NCBI RefSeq assembly: GCF_011759365.1
Contig: NZ_JAARLZ010000010.1
Coordinates: 62,001-126,000 of the forward strand
Length of the DNA stretch: 64,000 nucleotides
Direction of reading: 5' to 3'
Origin: Luteibacter anthropi
GTDB lineage: Bacteria > Pseudomonadota > Gammaproteobacteria > Xanthomonadales > Rhodanobacteraceae
A program made the translations under genes and the position numbers. Position 1 is the stretch's first letter. Each line of letters starts with the position of its first letter. This document shows, one piece after another, positions 35,842-44,394 of the stretch. Below the pieces are notes generated by a model, which was given only the letters and a program-made list of their open reading frames with translations, had not been told where the DNA came from and made no database searches.

Positions 35842-36369
35842 TCAGGCGCCCTGCTTCTTCAGCTCGGCCAGGTCAGCCAGCACCTGGGCGGAGTTCTTCT
35901 CCGGATCGACGTCCTTGTAGACCTTGGCGATCTTGCCGTTCGGATCCACCAGGAAGGTCTCGCGGCGGGCGTACTTCTGGCCGGTGGGCGTGGAGGTGAG
36001 CACGTCGTACTTCGTGGCGACGGCGCTGTCGGCATCGGACAGCAGCGGGAACGGCACGTGGTACTTCTCGGCAAACTCCTTGTGCGACTTGACGTCGTCC
36101 AGGCTCACACCGAGCACGACGGCGCCTGCCTTGTGCAGCTTGGCCGTGTCGTCGCGGTAGGTGCAGACCTCGGTGGTGCAGCCGGCGGTGAAATCCTTCG
36201 GGTAGAAGTACAGCACCAGCCACTGGCCCTTGTGCGTTTCGAGGGTGTGCCAGTCGCCCTTCTGGTCCTGAAGGTGGAAGTCGGGAGCCTGGTCGCCTAC
36301 GTTGGGGCCGGCCGCCCAGGCGGTTGCGGTCACGAGGCACAGGGCGATGAGGATGAGGAAACGACGCAT
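35842..36369 (-). CDS. Exported peroxiredoxin (AhpC/TSA, Bcp-like)
   Basis: 175 residues with a signal peptide (ILIALCLVTATAWAA). The thioredoxin-like fold shows GDQAPDFHLQDQKGDWHTL and the peroxidatic Cys64 in FTAGCTTEVCTYRD, with Cys69 five residues on as resolving Cys, the PrxQ/Bcp 1-Cys/atypical arrangement. It reduces hydroperoxides, probably in the periplasm because of the signal peptide. Operon with the membrane protein downstream. Confidence 0.93.
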   Translation of the reverse strand: MRRFLILIALCLVTATAWAAGPNVGDQAPDFHLQDQKGDWHTLETHKGQWLVLYFYPKDFTAGCTTEVCTYRDDTAKLHKAGAVVLGVSLDDVKSHKEFAEKYHVPFPLLSDADSAVATKYDVLTSTPTGQKYARRETFLVDPNGKIAKVYKDVDPEKNSAQVLADLAELKKQGA

Positions 36370-36442
36370 GGGTACGACCTCCGGGGAAAGGGAATCGCAG
36401 CAGTGTACTCGCGGCAGGCGCGCGGATGCCTCATCCGGAAAC

Positions 36443-36472
36443 GGAAAAGGGCGCCGGAGGGCGCCCTTTTCC
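36443..36472 (-). terminator. Rho-independent terminator
   Basis: Perfect 13-base stem (GGAAAAGGGCGCC and GGCGCCCTTTTCC) with a 4-base loop, downstream of the exported protein gene at 36496-36948. The stem itself ends in the T-rich run. Confidence 0.8.
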
Positions 36473-36495
36473 TTGATCGCGCAAGGAACGGCCGA

Positions 36496-36948
36496 TTACT
36501 TGACCTGTTCGATCTCGAACTTGCTGAGGTCCACGCCGAGGTTGAAGCCACGGCCCGTACCCGAGATGGCGAGGGACACCTCGCCCTTGGTCATGGCGGC
36601 GGCGTCGGCGCTCTTCACGACGCCTGCGTTGGCGCCCGCATTGGCATAGTCGCCGTAGATCTCGTGGATGCCCTTGACGTTGGTGAACTCACCCTTGCCG
36701 TTCTCGATGCTGTACTTGCCGGCGGTGAGGCCGCCGCCACGCACGTGGATGATCACGTTGGCGGTCTGGCCGTTGTCACAGCGAACGGTACCGCGGCCAT
36801 CGGCCTTCTTGTAGATGACGGCCCAGCCGGTGGTGTTGAAGGTCATGTGGCACTTGGTGGCAGCTTCGGCCGCGTGGGCCGGCTGCGCTGCGAACGCTCC
36901 TGCCGTTGCCAGAGCCAGGACAGCCATACCAGTAATACGCTTGATCAT
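36496..36948 (-). CDS. Exported small protein of unknown function
   Basis: 150 residues from the ATG at 36948, preceded by GGAG; an ATG at 36963 is less well placed. Signal peptide MIKRITGMAVLALATAGAFA, cleaved near AHA|AE. The mature part resembles a small-protein family seen in other Xanthomonadales as I remember it: CHMTFNTTGWAVIYKKADGR, then GGGLTAGKYSIENGKGEFTN and LGVDLSKFEIEQVK. Two cysteines (KCHM, VRCDNG) may pair. No function is known to me. Confidence 0.75.
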   Translation of the reverse strand: MIKRITGMAVLALATAGAFAAQPAHAAEAATKCHMTFNTTGWAVIYKKADGRGTVRCDNGQTANVIIHVRGGGLTAGKYSIENGKGEFTNVKGIHEIYGDYANAGANAGVVKSADAAAMTKGEVSLAISGTGRGFNLGVDLSKFEIEQVK

Positions 36949-37155
36949 GTTCGTTATCTCCATGCAGGAAGGTGGCAGGAACCTGCGGACAACATTGTCC
37001 GGTCGCAGGATTCTCCACTCACCAATGTGAAGAAACCCAAAGCGGCGCCAGGCTCGTTCAGGAAAGGCCCGGCATCGTTGAGGTCCCGTGAAACGACTCC
37101 CCGCTAACAAACGTCAGGCCTACCATGGGTCATCTCAACCACAGGGAGAATCCCC

Positions 37156-37569
37156 ATGCCCAAGCACATCCTCGTCGGCTATGACGGCTCGGAGACCGCC
37201 CGACGGGCGTACCTGTTCGCGCTGGAACTGGCCGACTGCTCGAAGGCCACCGTCTCGGTGGTCTCGGTCTGGCAGACCGAGAACGGCACCGACATGGCCG
37301 CGGCCATGATCGCCGACTCGCTTACCGAGCGGGAAAAGGGGCTGCGCGAGGAGGTGCGCCAGCTGGCGCCCGCCTCCCAGGCGGCCGTGAGCGTGAAGCT
37401 GGTGCCCGGCAGCCCCGGCGACGCCCTGCTGAAGTACGTCTCCCAGCACGGCGCCGACCACATCGTGATCGGCCATACCGAGCGCGGCGCCCTGGCCCGC
37501 TGGCTGCTGGGCTCGACCTCGGTCGACGTCCTGGCCAAGGCCCACGTCCCGGTCACCGTGGTCCGTTGA
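37156..37569 (+). CDS. Universal stress protein (UspA family)
   Basis: 137 residues, one Usp domain. Starts MPKHILVGYDGSETARRAYL; the ATP-binding pattern G-x2-G-x9-G-S/T is visible as GHTERGALARWLLGSTSVDV. Proteins of this family bind ATP or are phosphorylated and help survival under stress. CAGGGAG precedes the start. No operon partner. Confidence 0.95.
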   Translation: MPKHILVGYDGSETARRAYLFALELADCSKATVSVVSVWQTENGTDMAAAMIADSLTEREKGLREEVRQLAPASQAAVSVKLVPGSPGDALLKYVSQHGADHIVIGHTERGALARWLLGSTSVDVLAKAHVPVTVVR

Positions 37570-37674
37570 CGCCCCCCTGCCGGGCGGTCCGTAGCCATAT
37601 CCGCCCGGCATTTGTCACAATTCGGTCAGACGCCCAAGGGGGCGGTATCACCTTCGTGCCGAGGAACACCTGCA

Positions 37675-38496
37675 GTGAGTTACGCCGCCAGCCTGCCATG
37701 GACGCTTGAAAAGCTCGATCTGTCTCGTATCGAGGTCGCCAAGGTCAGGGATAACGAAGACCTGTTCTTCCTGCTTTGCAGCTCTTCGTTCGTGGAGAGC
37801 GGTTCTGATCTTTATACGCACAACCTGGTCGATCACTTCGCGGGCGATGATGAACTGCAGGGCTGGCTGCGCGACCACTGGGAGCACGAGGAGCTGCAGC
37901 ATGGCCGCGCCCTGGCTGCCTATGTGAAACACGTGTGGCCGGAGTTCGACTGGGACACGGGCTTCAAGAGCTTCTTCGCGCATTACGGCTCGGTCTGCAC
38001 GGCGGAGGAACTCGAACCCAATCGCGGCCTTGAACTGGCGGCGCGTTGCGTCGTGGAAACCGGCACCGCCAGTCTTTATCGCGCGCTCAACGATGTCACC
38101 GACGAGCCGGTGCTGCGCGAGCTGACCAACCTCATCAAGAGCGACGAAGTACGTCATTACAAGCACTTCTACCAGGCGTTTCGCGTGTATCGCGAGCGCG
38201 ATCGCATCGGCCGTTTCAGCACGTTGCGGACGCTGGTCAAGCGCCTGAGCGAGATCAAGAACGAGGACAGCGACATCGCGCTGCGCCACGTGTTCAACAC
38301 GCGCTATCCGGAGAAGGCCCAGGACGACGTCGAGTTCCGTCGTGTCACCTCGCGGGCCGAGGGCATGTTGAAGAAACACATTCCCGCCGAGATGACGGTG
38401 AAGATGTTGCTGCGTCCGCTGGATCTGCCGGCAAAGCTCAATCACTTCCTTGAAAAGCCGCTAACGAAGATTACCGAGCGGTTGTTCCTGCACTGA
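37675..38496 (+). CDS. Ferritin-like four-helix protein
   Basis: 273 residues from a GTG at 37675 with GAGGAA upstream (an ATG at 37612 has no ribosome site). The di-iron pattern is present: LRDHWEHEELQHGRALAAYV (Glu-x-x-His), LAARCVVETGTASLYRALND, and LIKSDEVRHYKHFYQAFRVY (Glu-x-x-His). It belongs to the ferritin-like superfamily, like oxygenase and desaturase relatives; substrate unknown. Confidence 0.85.
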   Translation: MSYAASLPWTLEKLDLSRIEVAKVRDNEDLFFLLCSSSFVESGSDLYTHNLVDHFAGDDELQGWLRDHWEHEELQHGRALAAYVKHVWPEFDWDTGFKSFFAHYGSVCTAEELEPNRGLELAARCVVETGTASLYRALNDVTDEPVLRELTNLIKSDEVRHYKHFYQAFRVYRERDRIGRFSTLRTLVKRLSEIKNEDSDIALRHVFNTRYPEKAQDDVEFRRVTSRAEGMLKKHIPAEMTVKMLLRPLDLPAKLNHFLEKPLTKITERLFLH

Positions 38497-38499
38497 CGG

Positions 38500-39160
38500 T
38501 TAGGGTTGTCTGCGGGCTTTTGTGTAGGGGTCGTATTCGCGAAAACCCTGTGCACTGCACTGGATTCCTGCGTGCGCAGGAATGACGTGAGTGGCGTGGG
38601 GAAGGCCGCCCGTCGTACCTGTGAAAACAGGAACCCAGCGCCCCGGTTTGCCAGCATGACGAGGGTGCTGCATCGGCTCTGGCGTAGGGGCTTCATCGCG
38701 ACAACCGACTGCACCGCGCTGGGTTCCAGCTTTCGCTGGAACGACGGTTAGGTGGGGTGACGGCAACCCTTGGCTCGTCGTTCCTGTGAAAACAGGAACC
38801 CAGCGCGCCGGTTTGCCAGCATGACGAGGGTGCTGCATCGGCTCTGGCGTAGGAGACATCATCGCGACAACCGGCTACACCGCTCTGGGTTCCAGCTTTC
38901 GCTGAAACGACGGTTAGGCGGGGTGACAGCAACCCTTGGCTCGTCGTTCCTGTGAAAACAGGAACCCAGCGCCCCGGTTTGCCAGCATGACGAGAGTGCT
39001 GCATCGGCTCTGGCGTAGGAGACCTCATCGCGACAACCGGCTACACCGCTCTGGGTTCCAGCTTTCGCTGGAACGACGGTTAGGCGGGGTGACGGCAACC
39101 CTTGGCTCGTCGTTCCTGTGAAAACAGGAACCCAGCGCCCCGGTTCACCAGCAACACGGG
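38500..39160. repeat. 166-bp tandem repeat block, three full copies plus partial copies
   Basis: The palindrome GTTCCTGTGAAAACAGGAAC (first copy with one change) recurs at 38615, 38780, 38946 and 39112, and a second palindrome GTTCCAGCTTTCGCTGGAAC at 38723, 38889 and 39055, so the unit is 165-166 bases. Copies are nearly identical. A more diverged copy precedes at about 38500-38600 (ATTCCTGCGTGCGCAGGAAT). Each unit alternates the two hairpins with linkers containing TTTGCCAGCATGACGA and AGGGTGCTGCATCGGCTCTG. Reading frames here are not genes. Confidence 0.95.
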
Positions 39161-39183
39161 GCGCCACACCGGCTTTCAGCGCG

Positions 39184-39894
39184 TCATTTTTTCTTCTTCG
39201 GCAACGCCTGCCACTTCGCATCATCGAAGCCGCCCGTTTCGAAGGTGAGCGTGGTCTCGCCACGGCTGATGGTCACCACGTCGATGGTCAGCCGCTTCGT
39301 CTTCGCCAGGTCTTTCAGGAACTGCGCGTCGTTTCGAAAGAGCAGCGCTGGCTCGCCGGTGGGCGGACGGAAGGCCTTGATGGTTTTCTCCTTGCCGTCG
39401 AAGCTGGCCTTCAGCGAGCAATCACCCTTGCAGACGAAGCCCTTGCCCGCTACGGCATACAGGAACACGCTCTGGCCCCAGTCGGTATGCCTGCGCAGGA
39501 TGAGCCGCACGGTTTCCTCGCCGGACGGCCGTGACGACTGGATCGTGGCCGTGCTCTGCGTGCCACCCTGCATTGGCGACACCTGATAAAGCCACAACGC
39601 CGCCAACCGGTTCTTCTCGGTGGTTTCCTTGTAGTTTTTCTCCAGCGCATCAAGGGTCTTCTTCACCTCGGTGGCTGCCGGGGTATCCGGGTAGCGGTCG
39701 ACGATTTCATGCCCCAGCTGCACGGCCGGACCATCGTTATGCAGCTTCAGCAGCTGCTGGTAGGTCTCCAGCTTCTTCGCCGCCTCGTCGGCCTGGGTGT
39801 TCACGGCCGGAGCCTGCTGGACGGCCGGCTGATCCTGCGAGGACGAACAGGCTGCGAGGGCGAGAACGGCGAAGAGCGGAGCGATACGGCGCAT
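39184..39894 (-). CDS. Lipoprotein of unknown function
   Basis: 236 residues from the ATG at 39894 with a lipobox LALAACSS. A short Gln/Ala-rich stretch follows (DQPAVQQAPAVNTQADEAAK), then a helical section (LETYQQLLKLHNDGPAVQLG, TPAATEVKKTLDALEKNYKE) and a beta-rich C-terminal half (SVFLYAVAGKGFVCKGDCSL). One Cys pair (VCKGDC). Family not recognised. Its 3-prime end abuts the tandem repeats. Confidence 0.75.
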   Translation of the reverse strand: MRRIAPLFAVLALAACSSSQDQPAVQQAPAVNTQADEAAKKLETYQQLLKLHNDGPAVQLGHEIVDRYPDTPAATEVKKTLDALEKNYKETTEKNRLAALWLYQVSPMQGGTQSTATIQSSRPSGEETVRLILRRHTDWGQSVFLYAVAGKGFVCKGDCSLKASFDGKEKTIKAFRPPTGEPALLFRNDAQFLKDLAKTKRLTIDVVTISRGETTLTFETGGFDDAKWQALPKKKK

Positions 39895-39993
39895 GAGGAG
39901 GCAATCCCTGGGAAACGTGTCCCTAAGCTTCGCCCCGGGGCGGCGCACCTGGCAAGGCAGGCGTAGAATCGCCGCGTCCCCCAAGGATCGATC

Positions 39994-41253
39994 ATGCCTC
40001 CCTCAGACCCTGGAGCGGCATCGCTGCTCCATCATCGCGCCTTCCTGCAGTACTGGTTCGCCAAGAACGCCTCCAGCTTCGGCTTCCAGATGATGTCCGT
40101 CGCCGTCGGCTGGCAGATCTACGCCATCACCGGACGCGCCCTCGACCTCGGCCTGATCGGCCTGGTGCAATTCGTCCCCTCCGTTGTTCTCGCCCTGCCC
40201 GCCGGACACCTCGCCGACCAGTTCGACCGTCGCCGCATCGTCACCCTCTGCCAGATGGTGGAGTGGGTTGCCATCGCGGTGCTGGCCACGCTGAGCTTCA
40301 CGAAGCACCTGGACGAAGCCGGCATCCTCGCCCTGGTGTTCGTGGTGGGCGTGGCCAAGGCCATCGAATTCCCCGCCATGCAGTCGATGCTGCCGGCCCT
40401 GGTACCCGCGGCGATCCTTCCCCGCGCCATGGCGTCCAGCTCGGCGGCAGGCCAGGCGGCGATGATCGTCGGCCCCGCGCTGGGCGGCCTGCTCTATGTC
40501 GCCGGAGCGGGCGTGGTCTATACGGTCTCCGCCCTGCTCTACCTCACCGCCCTGGTGCTCATGAGCCGGCTCACCTACGACCACCAGCCGCCACGACGCG
40601 AGCCCGCTACCCTGAAGACCCTGTTCGCCGGTGTGCACTTCATCCGCCACCGGCCGGCCGTGTTCGGTGTGATCTCGCTCGATCTGTTCGCGGTGCTGCT
40701 GGGCGGGGCCACGGCGCTGCTGCCGATCTTCGCCCGGGACATCCTGCACACCGGCCCCTGGGGACTCGGCCTGCTGCGATCGGCACCGGCCGTGGGCGCC
40801 CTGCTGATGTCCGCGTGGCTCGCCCACCACAGCCTGCGCCGGAACGTGGGCATGACCATGTTCGCGGCCGTGGCCGGCTTCGGCGTAGCGACGCTGGTGT
40901 TCGCGATATCAACCTCCCTGCCGCTGTCCCTGGTCGCCCTGTTCGCCCTGGGCGCCTTCGATACGGTGAGCGTCGTGATCCGGGGTTCGCTGGTCCAGCT
41001 GGAGACGCCCGACGACATGCGGGGCCGGGTGAGCGCGGTCAATGCCATCTTCATCAATACCTCGAACCAGCTCGGCGAGTTCGAGTCGGGCATCCTCGCC
41101 GCCGCCCTGGGCGCGGTGAACGCCACTTTGATCGGGGGCATCGGCACGCTGGTGGTGGTGGGCCTGTGGATGTGGTGGTTCCCTTCGCTGAGGAAACGCC
41201 AGGGGCTGATGTCCGACCCCGAGCCCGTGGAGGGCGCCAGCGGCACGGTATAA
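39994..41253 (+). CDS. MFS transporter (EntS/DUF894-like)
   Basis: 419 residues, 12 membrane segments. Reads FWFAKNASSFGFQMMSVAVG-like start (FQMMSVAVGWQIYAITGRAL), motif A as LPAGHLADQFDRRRIVTLCQ, and RGSLVQLETPDDMRGRVSAV near the C-terminus, typical of the enterobactin-exporter-like MFS group. Substrate unknown. Divergent from the lipoprotein gene. Confidence 0.9.
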   Translation: MPPSDPGAASLLHHRAFLQYWFAKNASSFGFQMMSVAVGWQIYAITGRALDLGLIGLVQFVPSVVLALPAGHLADQFDRRRIVTLCQMVEWVAIAVLATLSFTKHLDEAGILALVFVVGVAKAIEFPAMQSMLPALVPAAILPRAMASSSAAGQAAMIVGPALGGLLYVAGAGVVYTVSALLYLTALVLMSRLTYDHQPPRREPATLKTLFAGVHFIRHRPAVFGVISLDLFAVLLGGATALLPIFARDILHTGPWGLGLLRSAPAVGALLMSAWLAHHSLRRNVGMTMFAAVAGFGVATLVFAISTSLPLSLVALFALGAFDTVSVVIRGSLVQLETPDDMRGRVSAVNAIFINTSNQLGEFESGILAAALGAVNATLIGGIGTLVVVGLWMWWFPSLRKRQGLMSDPEPVEGASGTV

Positions 41254-41299
41254 TATAACAAATCATTATTTGGCAATGGATGCCGGAATTGTTATAGGA

Positions 41300-41332
41300 G
41301 TGGACTTCCATACCACCAAAGGGGGAGTCCAC
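41300..41332 (+). promoter_or_regulatory. Leader hairpin enclosing the ribosome site of the thioredoxin-fold gene
   Basis: GTGGACT at 41300-41306 pairs perfectly with AGTCCAC at 41326-41332. The purine-rich ribosome site GGGGGAG (41321-41327) lies in the loop and at the edge of the right arm, and the ATG follows directly at 41334. Upstream, TATAAT at 41249-41254 and an AT-rich stretch to 41275 could be the promoter. Control by RNA folding is inferred. Confidence 0.4.
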
Positions 41333-41333
41333 C

Positions 41334-42632
41334 ATGAAGCGACTGCTCGTCGCCAGCCTCGTCGCCCTCGCCCTGCCGGCTTTCGCCGCGCACGAGGGCC
41401 CGCCCAGCATCGATGCCGCCCTGGCCCAGGCCAAGCGCGAGAACAAGCCGGTGCTGATCGATTTCCAGGCCGTGTGGTGTTACTCCTGTTACTACATGGC
41501 CAGCCACGTGCTGAACGGCAAGGAGTGGACCGACCTCAACAGCAAGGTCGTGTTCTATGAAGCCGATGCCGACAAGCCAGCCGACCAGGCCTGGATGAAA
41601 CAGCACAACGTGCATTTCCTGCCCACGTATGTCGCCATCGGTCCCGACGGCGAGGAACTGGGCCGCATCCTGGCCGAGCGCCCGCGCGAGAAGTTCTATC
41701 CCGAGGTGGCCAACCTGCTCTCCGGCGATGCGCGCCTGTCGAAGCAGAAGGCCGAGGCCGCCAAGGGCTCGCTGGCCTCGGTGGCCGACGTGCTCGATAC
41801 CTACCAGCAGCGCTACCAGGGCACCGAAGGCATGGCCTGGTTCGATACGTTGCCGCCGATGGTGCGCAACGTGTCCGACAAGGATAAGCGCGTCGCGCTG
41901 GCGAAGCAGCGCCTGTTGCTGCTCCAGGCCAAGGACCACAAGGACAACGCGGCGATCGCCGGTGCCGCCACGAAGGTGCTGGCTGCCGACATCGGTTGTG
42001 AACGCCCTTATGTGCTGGACGATCTGATCGGCGCCACCGAATCGCAGCAGGCCGATGCACGTCGCACCACGCTGTCGCCGCAGAAGGCGCCTTACGAGCA
42101 GTACCTCGCCTCACAGGTCTTCACCGCTTCGCCGGCCTGCGCCGACCAGCGCAGCGCCGTGCTCACCGCTGCCGATCTCGACGAAGCACTGGGCGATCAC
42201 GATGCCGAGCAGGCCGTGCTGCGCAAGGGTATCGCCCTGAGCCGTGAGAAGCTGCATGGCGACCTGAAGAGCGATCGTAATCTGGCCGACAACCTGCGCG
42301 TCTACCTTGTTCGCGCGAAGGCCACCGATGAGCTGGATACGCTGGAAAAACAGCTGATTGCTGCGTATCCAGACGACTACGTCTACAACTACCGTTATGG
42401 ACGTCGCCTCGTGGATAACGGCAAGGCGGCCGAGGGTCTGCCTTATCTCGATGCTGCGGCGAAGAAGGCCTATGGTGCCAATGCGATCACGGTGGCGTCG
42501 GTGCGGGTAAAGGCATTGAAGTCGCTGAATCGTGGCGCAGAAGCCAGGAAGCTCGTGGCGCAGACCGTCGCCGCACAGGGCAAGGCCTTCCCCGAACAGA
42601 CAAAGAAACTGCAAGACAGCCTGAACTCATAA
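41334..42632 (+). CDS. Exported thioredoxin-fold protein with C-terminal helical repeats
   Basis: 432 residues. Signal peptide (LLVASLVALALPAFA, cleaved near AFA|AH). Residues about 25-130 form a thioredoxin fold with Cys49 and Cys52 in AVWCYSCYYM, and cis-Pro in VHFLPTYVAIG. Residues about 150-432 are helical, ending with TPR-like segments (YRYGRRLVDNGKAAEGLPYL, RVKALKSLNRGAEARKLVAQ). The CxxC and fold resemble the C-terminal domain of DsbD or TlpA-like reductases; redox work in the periplasm is likely, partners unknown. Confidence 0.88.
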   Translation: MKRLLVASLVALALPAFAAHEGPPSIDAALAQAKRENKPVLIDFQAVWCYSCYYMASHVLNGKEWTDLNSKVVFYEADADKPADQAWMKQHNVHFLPTYVAIGPDGEELGRILAERPREKFYPEVANLLSGDARLSKQKAEAAKGSLASVADVLDTYQQRYQGTEGMAWFDTLPPMVRNVSDKDKRVALAKQRLLLLQAKDHKDNAAIAGAATKVLAADIGCERPYVLDDLIGATESQQADARRTTLSPQKAPYEQYLASQVFTASPACADQRSAVLTAADLDEALGDHDAEQAVLRKGIALSREKLHGDLKSDRNLADNLRVYLVRAKATDELDTLEKQLIAAYPDDYVYNYRYGRRLVDNGKAAEGLPYLDAAAKKAYGANAITVASVRVKALKSLNRGAEARKLVAQTVAAQGKAFPEQTKKLQDSLNS

Positions 42633-42639
42633 CCTTCAT

Positions 42640-42724
42640 GTAGGAGCGCGCCTTGCGCGCGACCGGTTATCGCGAAAACACGCATCGTTTCGTTTTACCG
42701 GTCGCGCGCAAGGCACGCTCCTAC
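42640..42724. repeat. REP-like palindrome, copy 2
   Basis: Left arm GTAGGAGCGCGCCTTGCGCG, right arm its reverse complement with one change (GCACGCTCCTAC), around a longer centre of about 30 bases. Just downstream of the thioredoxin-fold gene. Confidence 0.95.
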
Positions 42725-42793
42725 AGGGAAGCGGTGGCAGGTGGAAAAGGTTGACCGGCGTTTCGGTGGCAGTCGATACGAAGCCGGCACCGG

Positions 42794-43102
42794 TCAGCTC
42801 TGCGATGTCCCATAAGCGACCGAATCCAGGTGCTCTACGCGGGCAATCGTATCCAGCCGTACCATGGCGCTCCACGCAGGCCGCCCGTTATCGATGAGCT
42901 TCACGGAGCCATTGACGCCCTCTACCCCCTCCGCGTCCACGAAGTTCTGCACGGTCGGCACCACGGCAACGATGCCCTCGATGGCACTGCCGTCCTTCAG
43001 ATGCAGCCTCACCTTTGCGTTGTCGCGAATATCCCTGATCAGCGCTTCGAGCCGCTGGATGGAACCCTGGTCGGTATGAACGGTGTCGGCCTCTCGGCTC
43101 AT
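42794..43102 (-). CDS. DUF3247-family protein
   Basis: 102 residues. Reads IQRLEALIRDIRDNAKVRLH, then LKDGSAIEGIVAVVPTVQNF and a final LDTIARVEHLDSVAYGT: a small Sm-like beta barrel of the DUF3247 type known mainly from Xanthomonadales. Function unknown. GAGGG precedes the ATG. Confidence 0.85.
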   Translation of the reverse strand: MSREADTVHTDQGSIQRLEALIRDIRDNAKVRLHLKDGSAIEGIVAVVPTVQNFVDAEGVEGVNGSVKLIDNGRPAWSAMVRLDTIARVEHLDSVAYGTSQS

Positions 43103-43211
43103 GGCGATACCCTCGTTATGACGCTAACCACGACCCTACTCCCCTGCCGTCGATGGCATGTAGACGAAGCGCACTGATACCCTGCCATCTCCTACACGCC
43201 GGGCCGCTGCC

Positions 43212-43895
43212 ATGATCGTCGTTCACCACCTCAACAATTCGCGCTCGCAGCGCGTGCTCTGGCTGCTGGAGGAACTTGGCCTGCCCTACGAGATCGTGCG
43301 CTACCAGCGCGATCCGAAAACCATGCTGGCACCGAAGGAAATGCGGGCCATCCATCCGCTGGGCAAATCGCCCATCGTGGTCGATGGCGACGTGACGGTG
43401 GCCGAATCCGGCGCCGTCGTGGAATACCTGGTATCGCGTTATGGCCAGGGCCGCCTGAAGCCCGCCGAAGGCACGCCGGATGCCCTGCGCTACACCTATT
43501 TCCTGCATTACGCGGAAGGTTCCGCGATGCCGCCCCTGCTGCTGAAGCTGATCTTCATCCGCATGGAATCGGCACCCGTACCGTTCTTCGCGAAGCCCGT
43601 CGCACGCATGCTGGCGCGCGGCGCGCAAAAGGCCTTCGTCGATCCGCAGCTCACCCTTCACCTGGATTACCTCGAAAACGAAATCGGCAAGACAGGCTGG
43701 TTCGCCGGAGACGCTTTCTCGGCGGCCGATATCCAGATGAGCTTCCCGCTGGAAGCGGCGGCGAGCCGTGGTGCCCTGGGCGCGTCCCGGCCAAATCTCA
43801 TGGCCTTTCTCGACAGGATTCACGACCGTCCCGCCTACCAGGCGGCACTGGAACGCGGCGGTGACTACGACCTGGCACCCAGCCGCCCTCGCTGA
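43212..43895 (+). CDS. Glutathione S-transferase
   Basis: 227 residues. N-terminal thioredoxin-like domain with HHLNNSRSQRVLWLLEELGL, GKSPIVVDGDVTVAESGAVV (cis-Pro and the Glu-Ser pair that binds the gamma-Glu), and a helical C-terminal domain (WFAGDAFSAADIQMSFPLEA). The catalytic residue is probably Ser at NNSRSQR. Resembles bacterial GST enzymes of broad specificity. Confidence 0.93.
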   Translation: MIVVHHLNNSRSQRVLWLLEELGLPYEIVRYQRDPKTMLAPKEMRAIHPLGKSPIVVDGDVTVAESGAVVEYLVSRYGQGRLKPAEGTPDALRYTYFLHYAEGSAMPPLLLKLIFIRMESAPVPFFAKPVARMLARGAQKAFVDPQLTLHLDYLENEIGKTGWFAGDAFSAADIQMSFPLEAAASRGALGASRPNLMAFLDRIHDRPAYQAALERGGDYDLAPSRPR

Positions 43896-43994
43896 ATCCC
43901 TGTTCAATCGCGCACTTGCCTGTTTACACCGCCCTCACGGGCGGCATCGCAAAGTCGATGCTCGTCCGTAACGTCTTGCAATAGGGAGCGCCCC

Positions 43995-44324
43995 ATGAGC
44001 AGAAACCGCGAGTTCGCCCGTCAGGTCGAGAGTGCCGTCAACGGCGTTTCGGGCCGTGTCCGCCACTACGCCGACGAAGCGGCTGACACGGGCCACGACC
44101 TGCTCGACCGCACCCGTCGGGTGACCAGCAAGTTCGCCCGTCGCAACAACGGCAATGCGCAGCGCCTGCGTTATATGGCCGAGGATTTTGCCGATGAAGC
44201 CACGTATCAGTACCGCAGGCTGCGTAAGCAGGTTCGCCGCAACCCGGGGCTGACGCTCGGCATTGCCGCCGCGGCCATTGGCAGCTTTCTGCTGATTCGC
44301 CATGTGCTGCGCGACGACGATTGA
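43995..44324 (+). CDS. DUF883-like (ElaB/YqjD) inner-membrane protein
   Basis: 109 residues: a charged helical N-terminal part (GVSGRVRHYADEAADTGHDL, RLRYMAEDFADEATYQYRRL) and one C-terminal membrane segment (RNPGLTLGIAAAAIGSFLLI) followed by RHVLRDDD. This is the plan of ElaB/YqjD proteins, which bind ribosomes at the membrane in stationary phase. GGGAG precedes the start and a strong terminator follows. Confidence 0.85.
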   Translation: MSRNREFARQVESAVNGVSGRVRHYADEAADTGHDLLDRTRRVTSKFARRNNGNAQRLRYMAEDFADEATYQYRRLRKQVRRNPGLTLGIAAAAIGSFLLIRHVLRDDD

Positions 44325-44347
44325 TCGTCGACCATAGCGTGCAATGG

Positions 44348-44377
44348 AAAAGGCCGGGAGGTTTCCCGGCCTTTTTT
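44348..44377 (+). terminator. Rho-independent terminator
   Basis: 12-base stem (AAAAGGCCGGGA with TCCCGGCCTTTT), 4-base loop, then a T run. Ends the DUF883-like gene and may also serve the lipoprotein gene at 44395 from the other side. Confidence 0.9.
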
Positions 44378-44394
44378 GTGTTTAGTCCGAATGC

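Noticed and set aside
38500-39160. CRISPR array
   Set aside because: The units are 166 bases with conserved text throughout; there are no short unique spacers between short repeats.
38500-39263. Several overlapping open frames with repeated peptides such as GRWVPVFTGT
   Set aside because: They are translations of the 166-bp tandem repeat in different frames; no start with ribosome site and the peptides simply copy the repeats.
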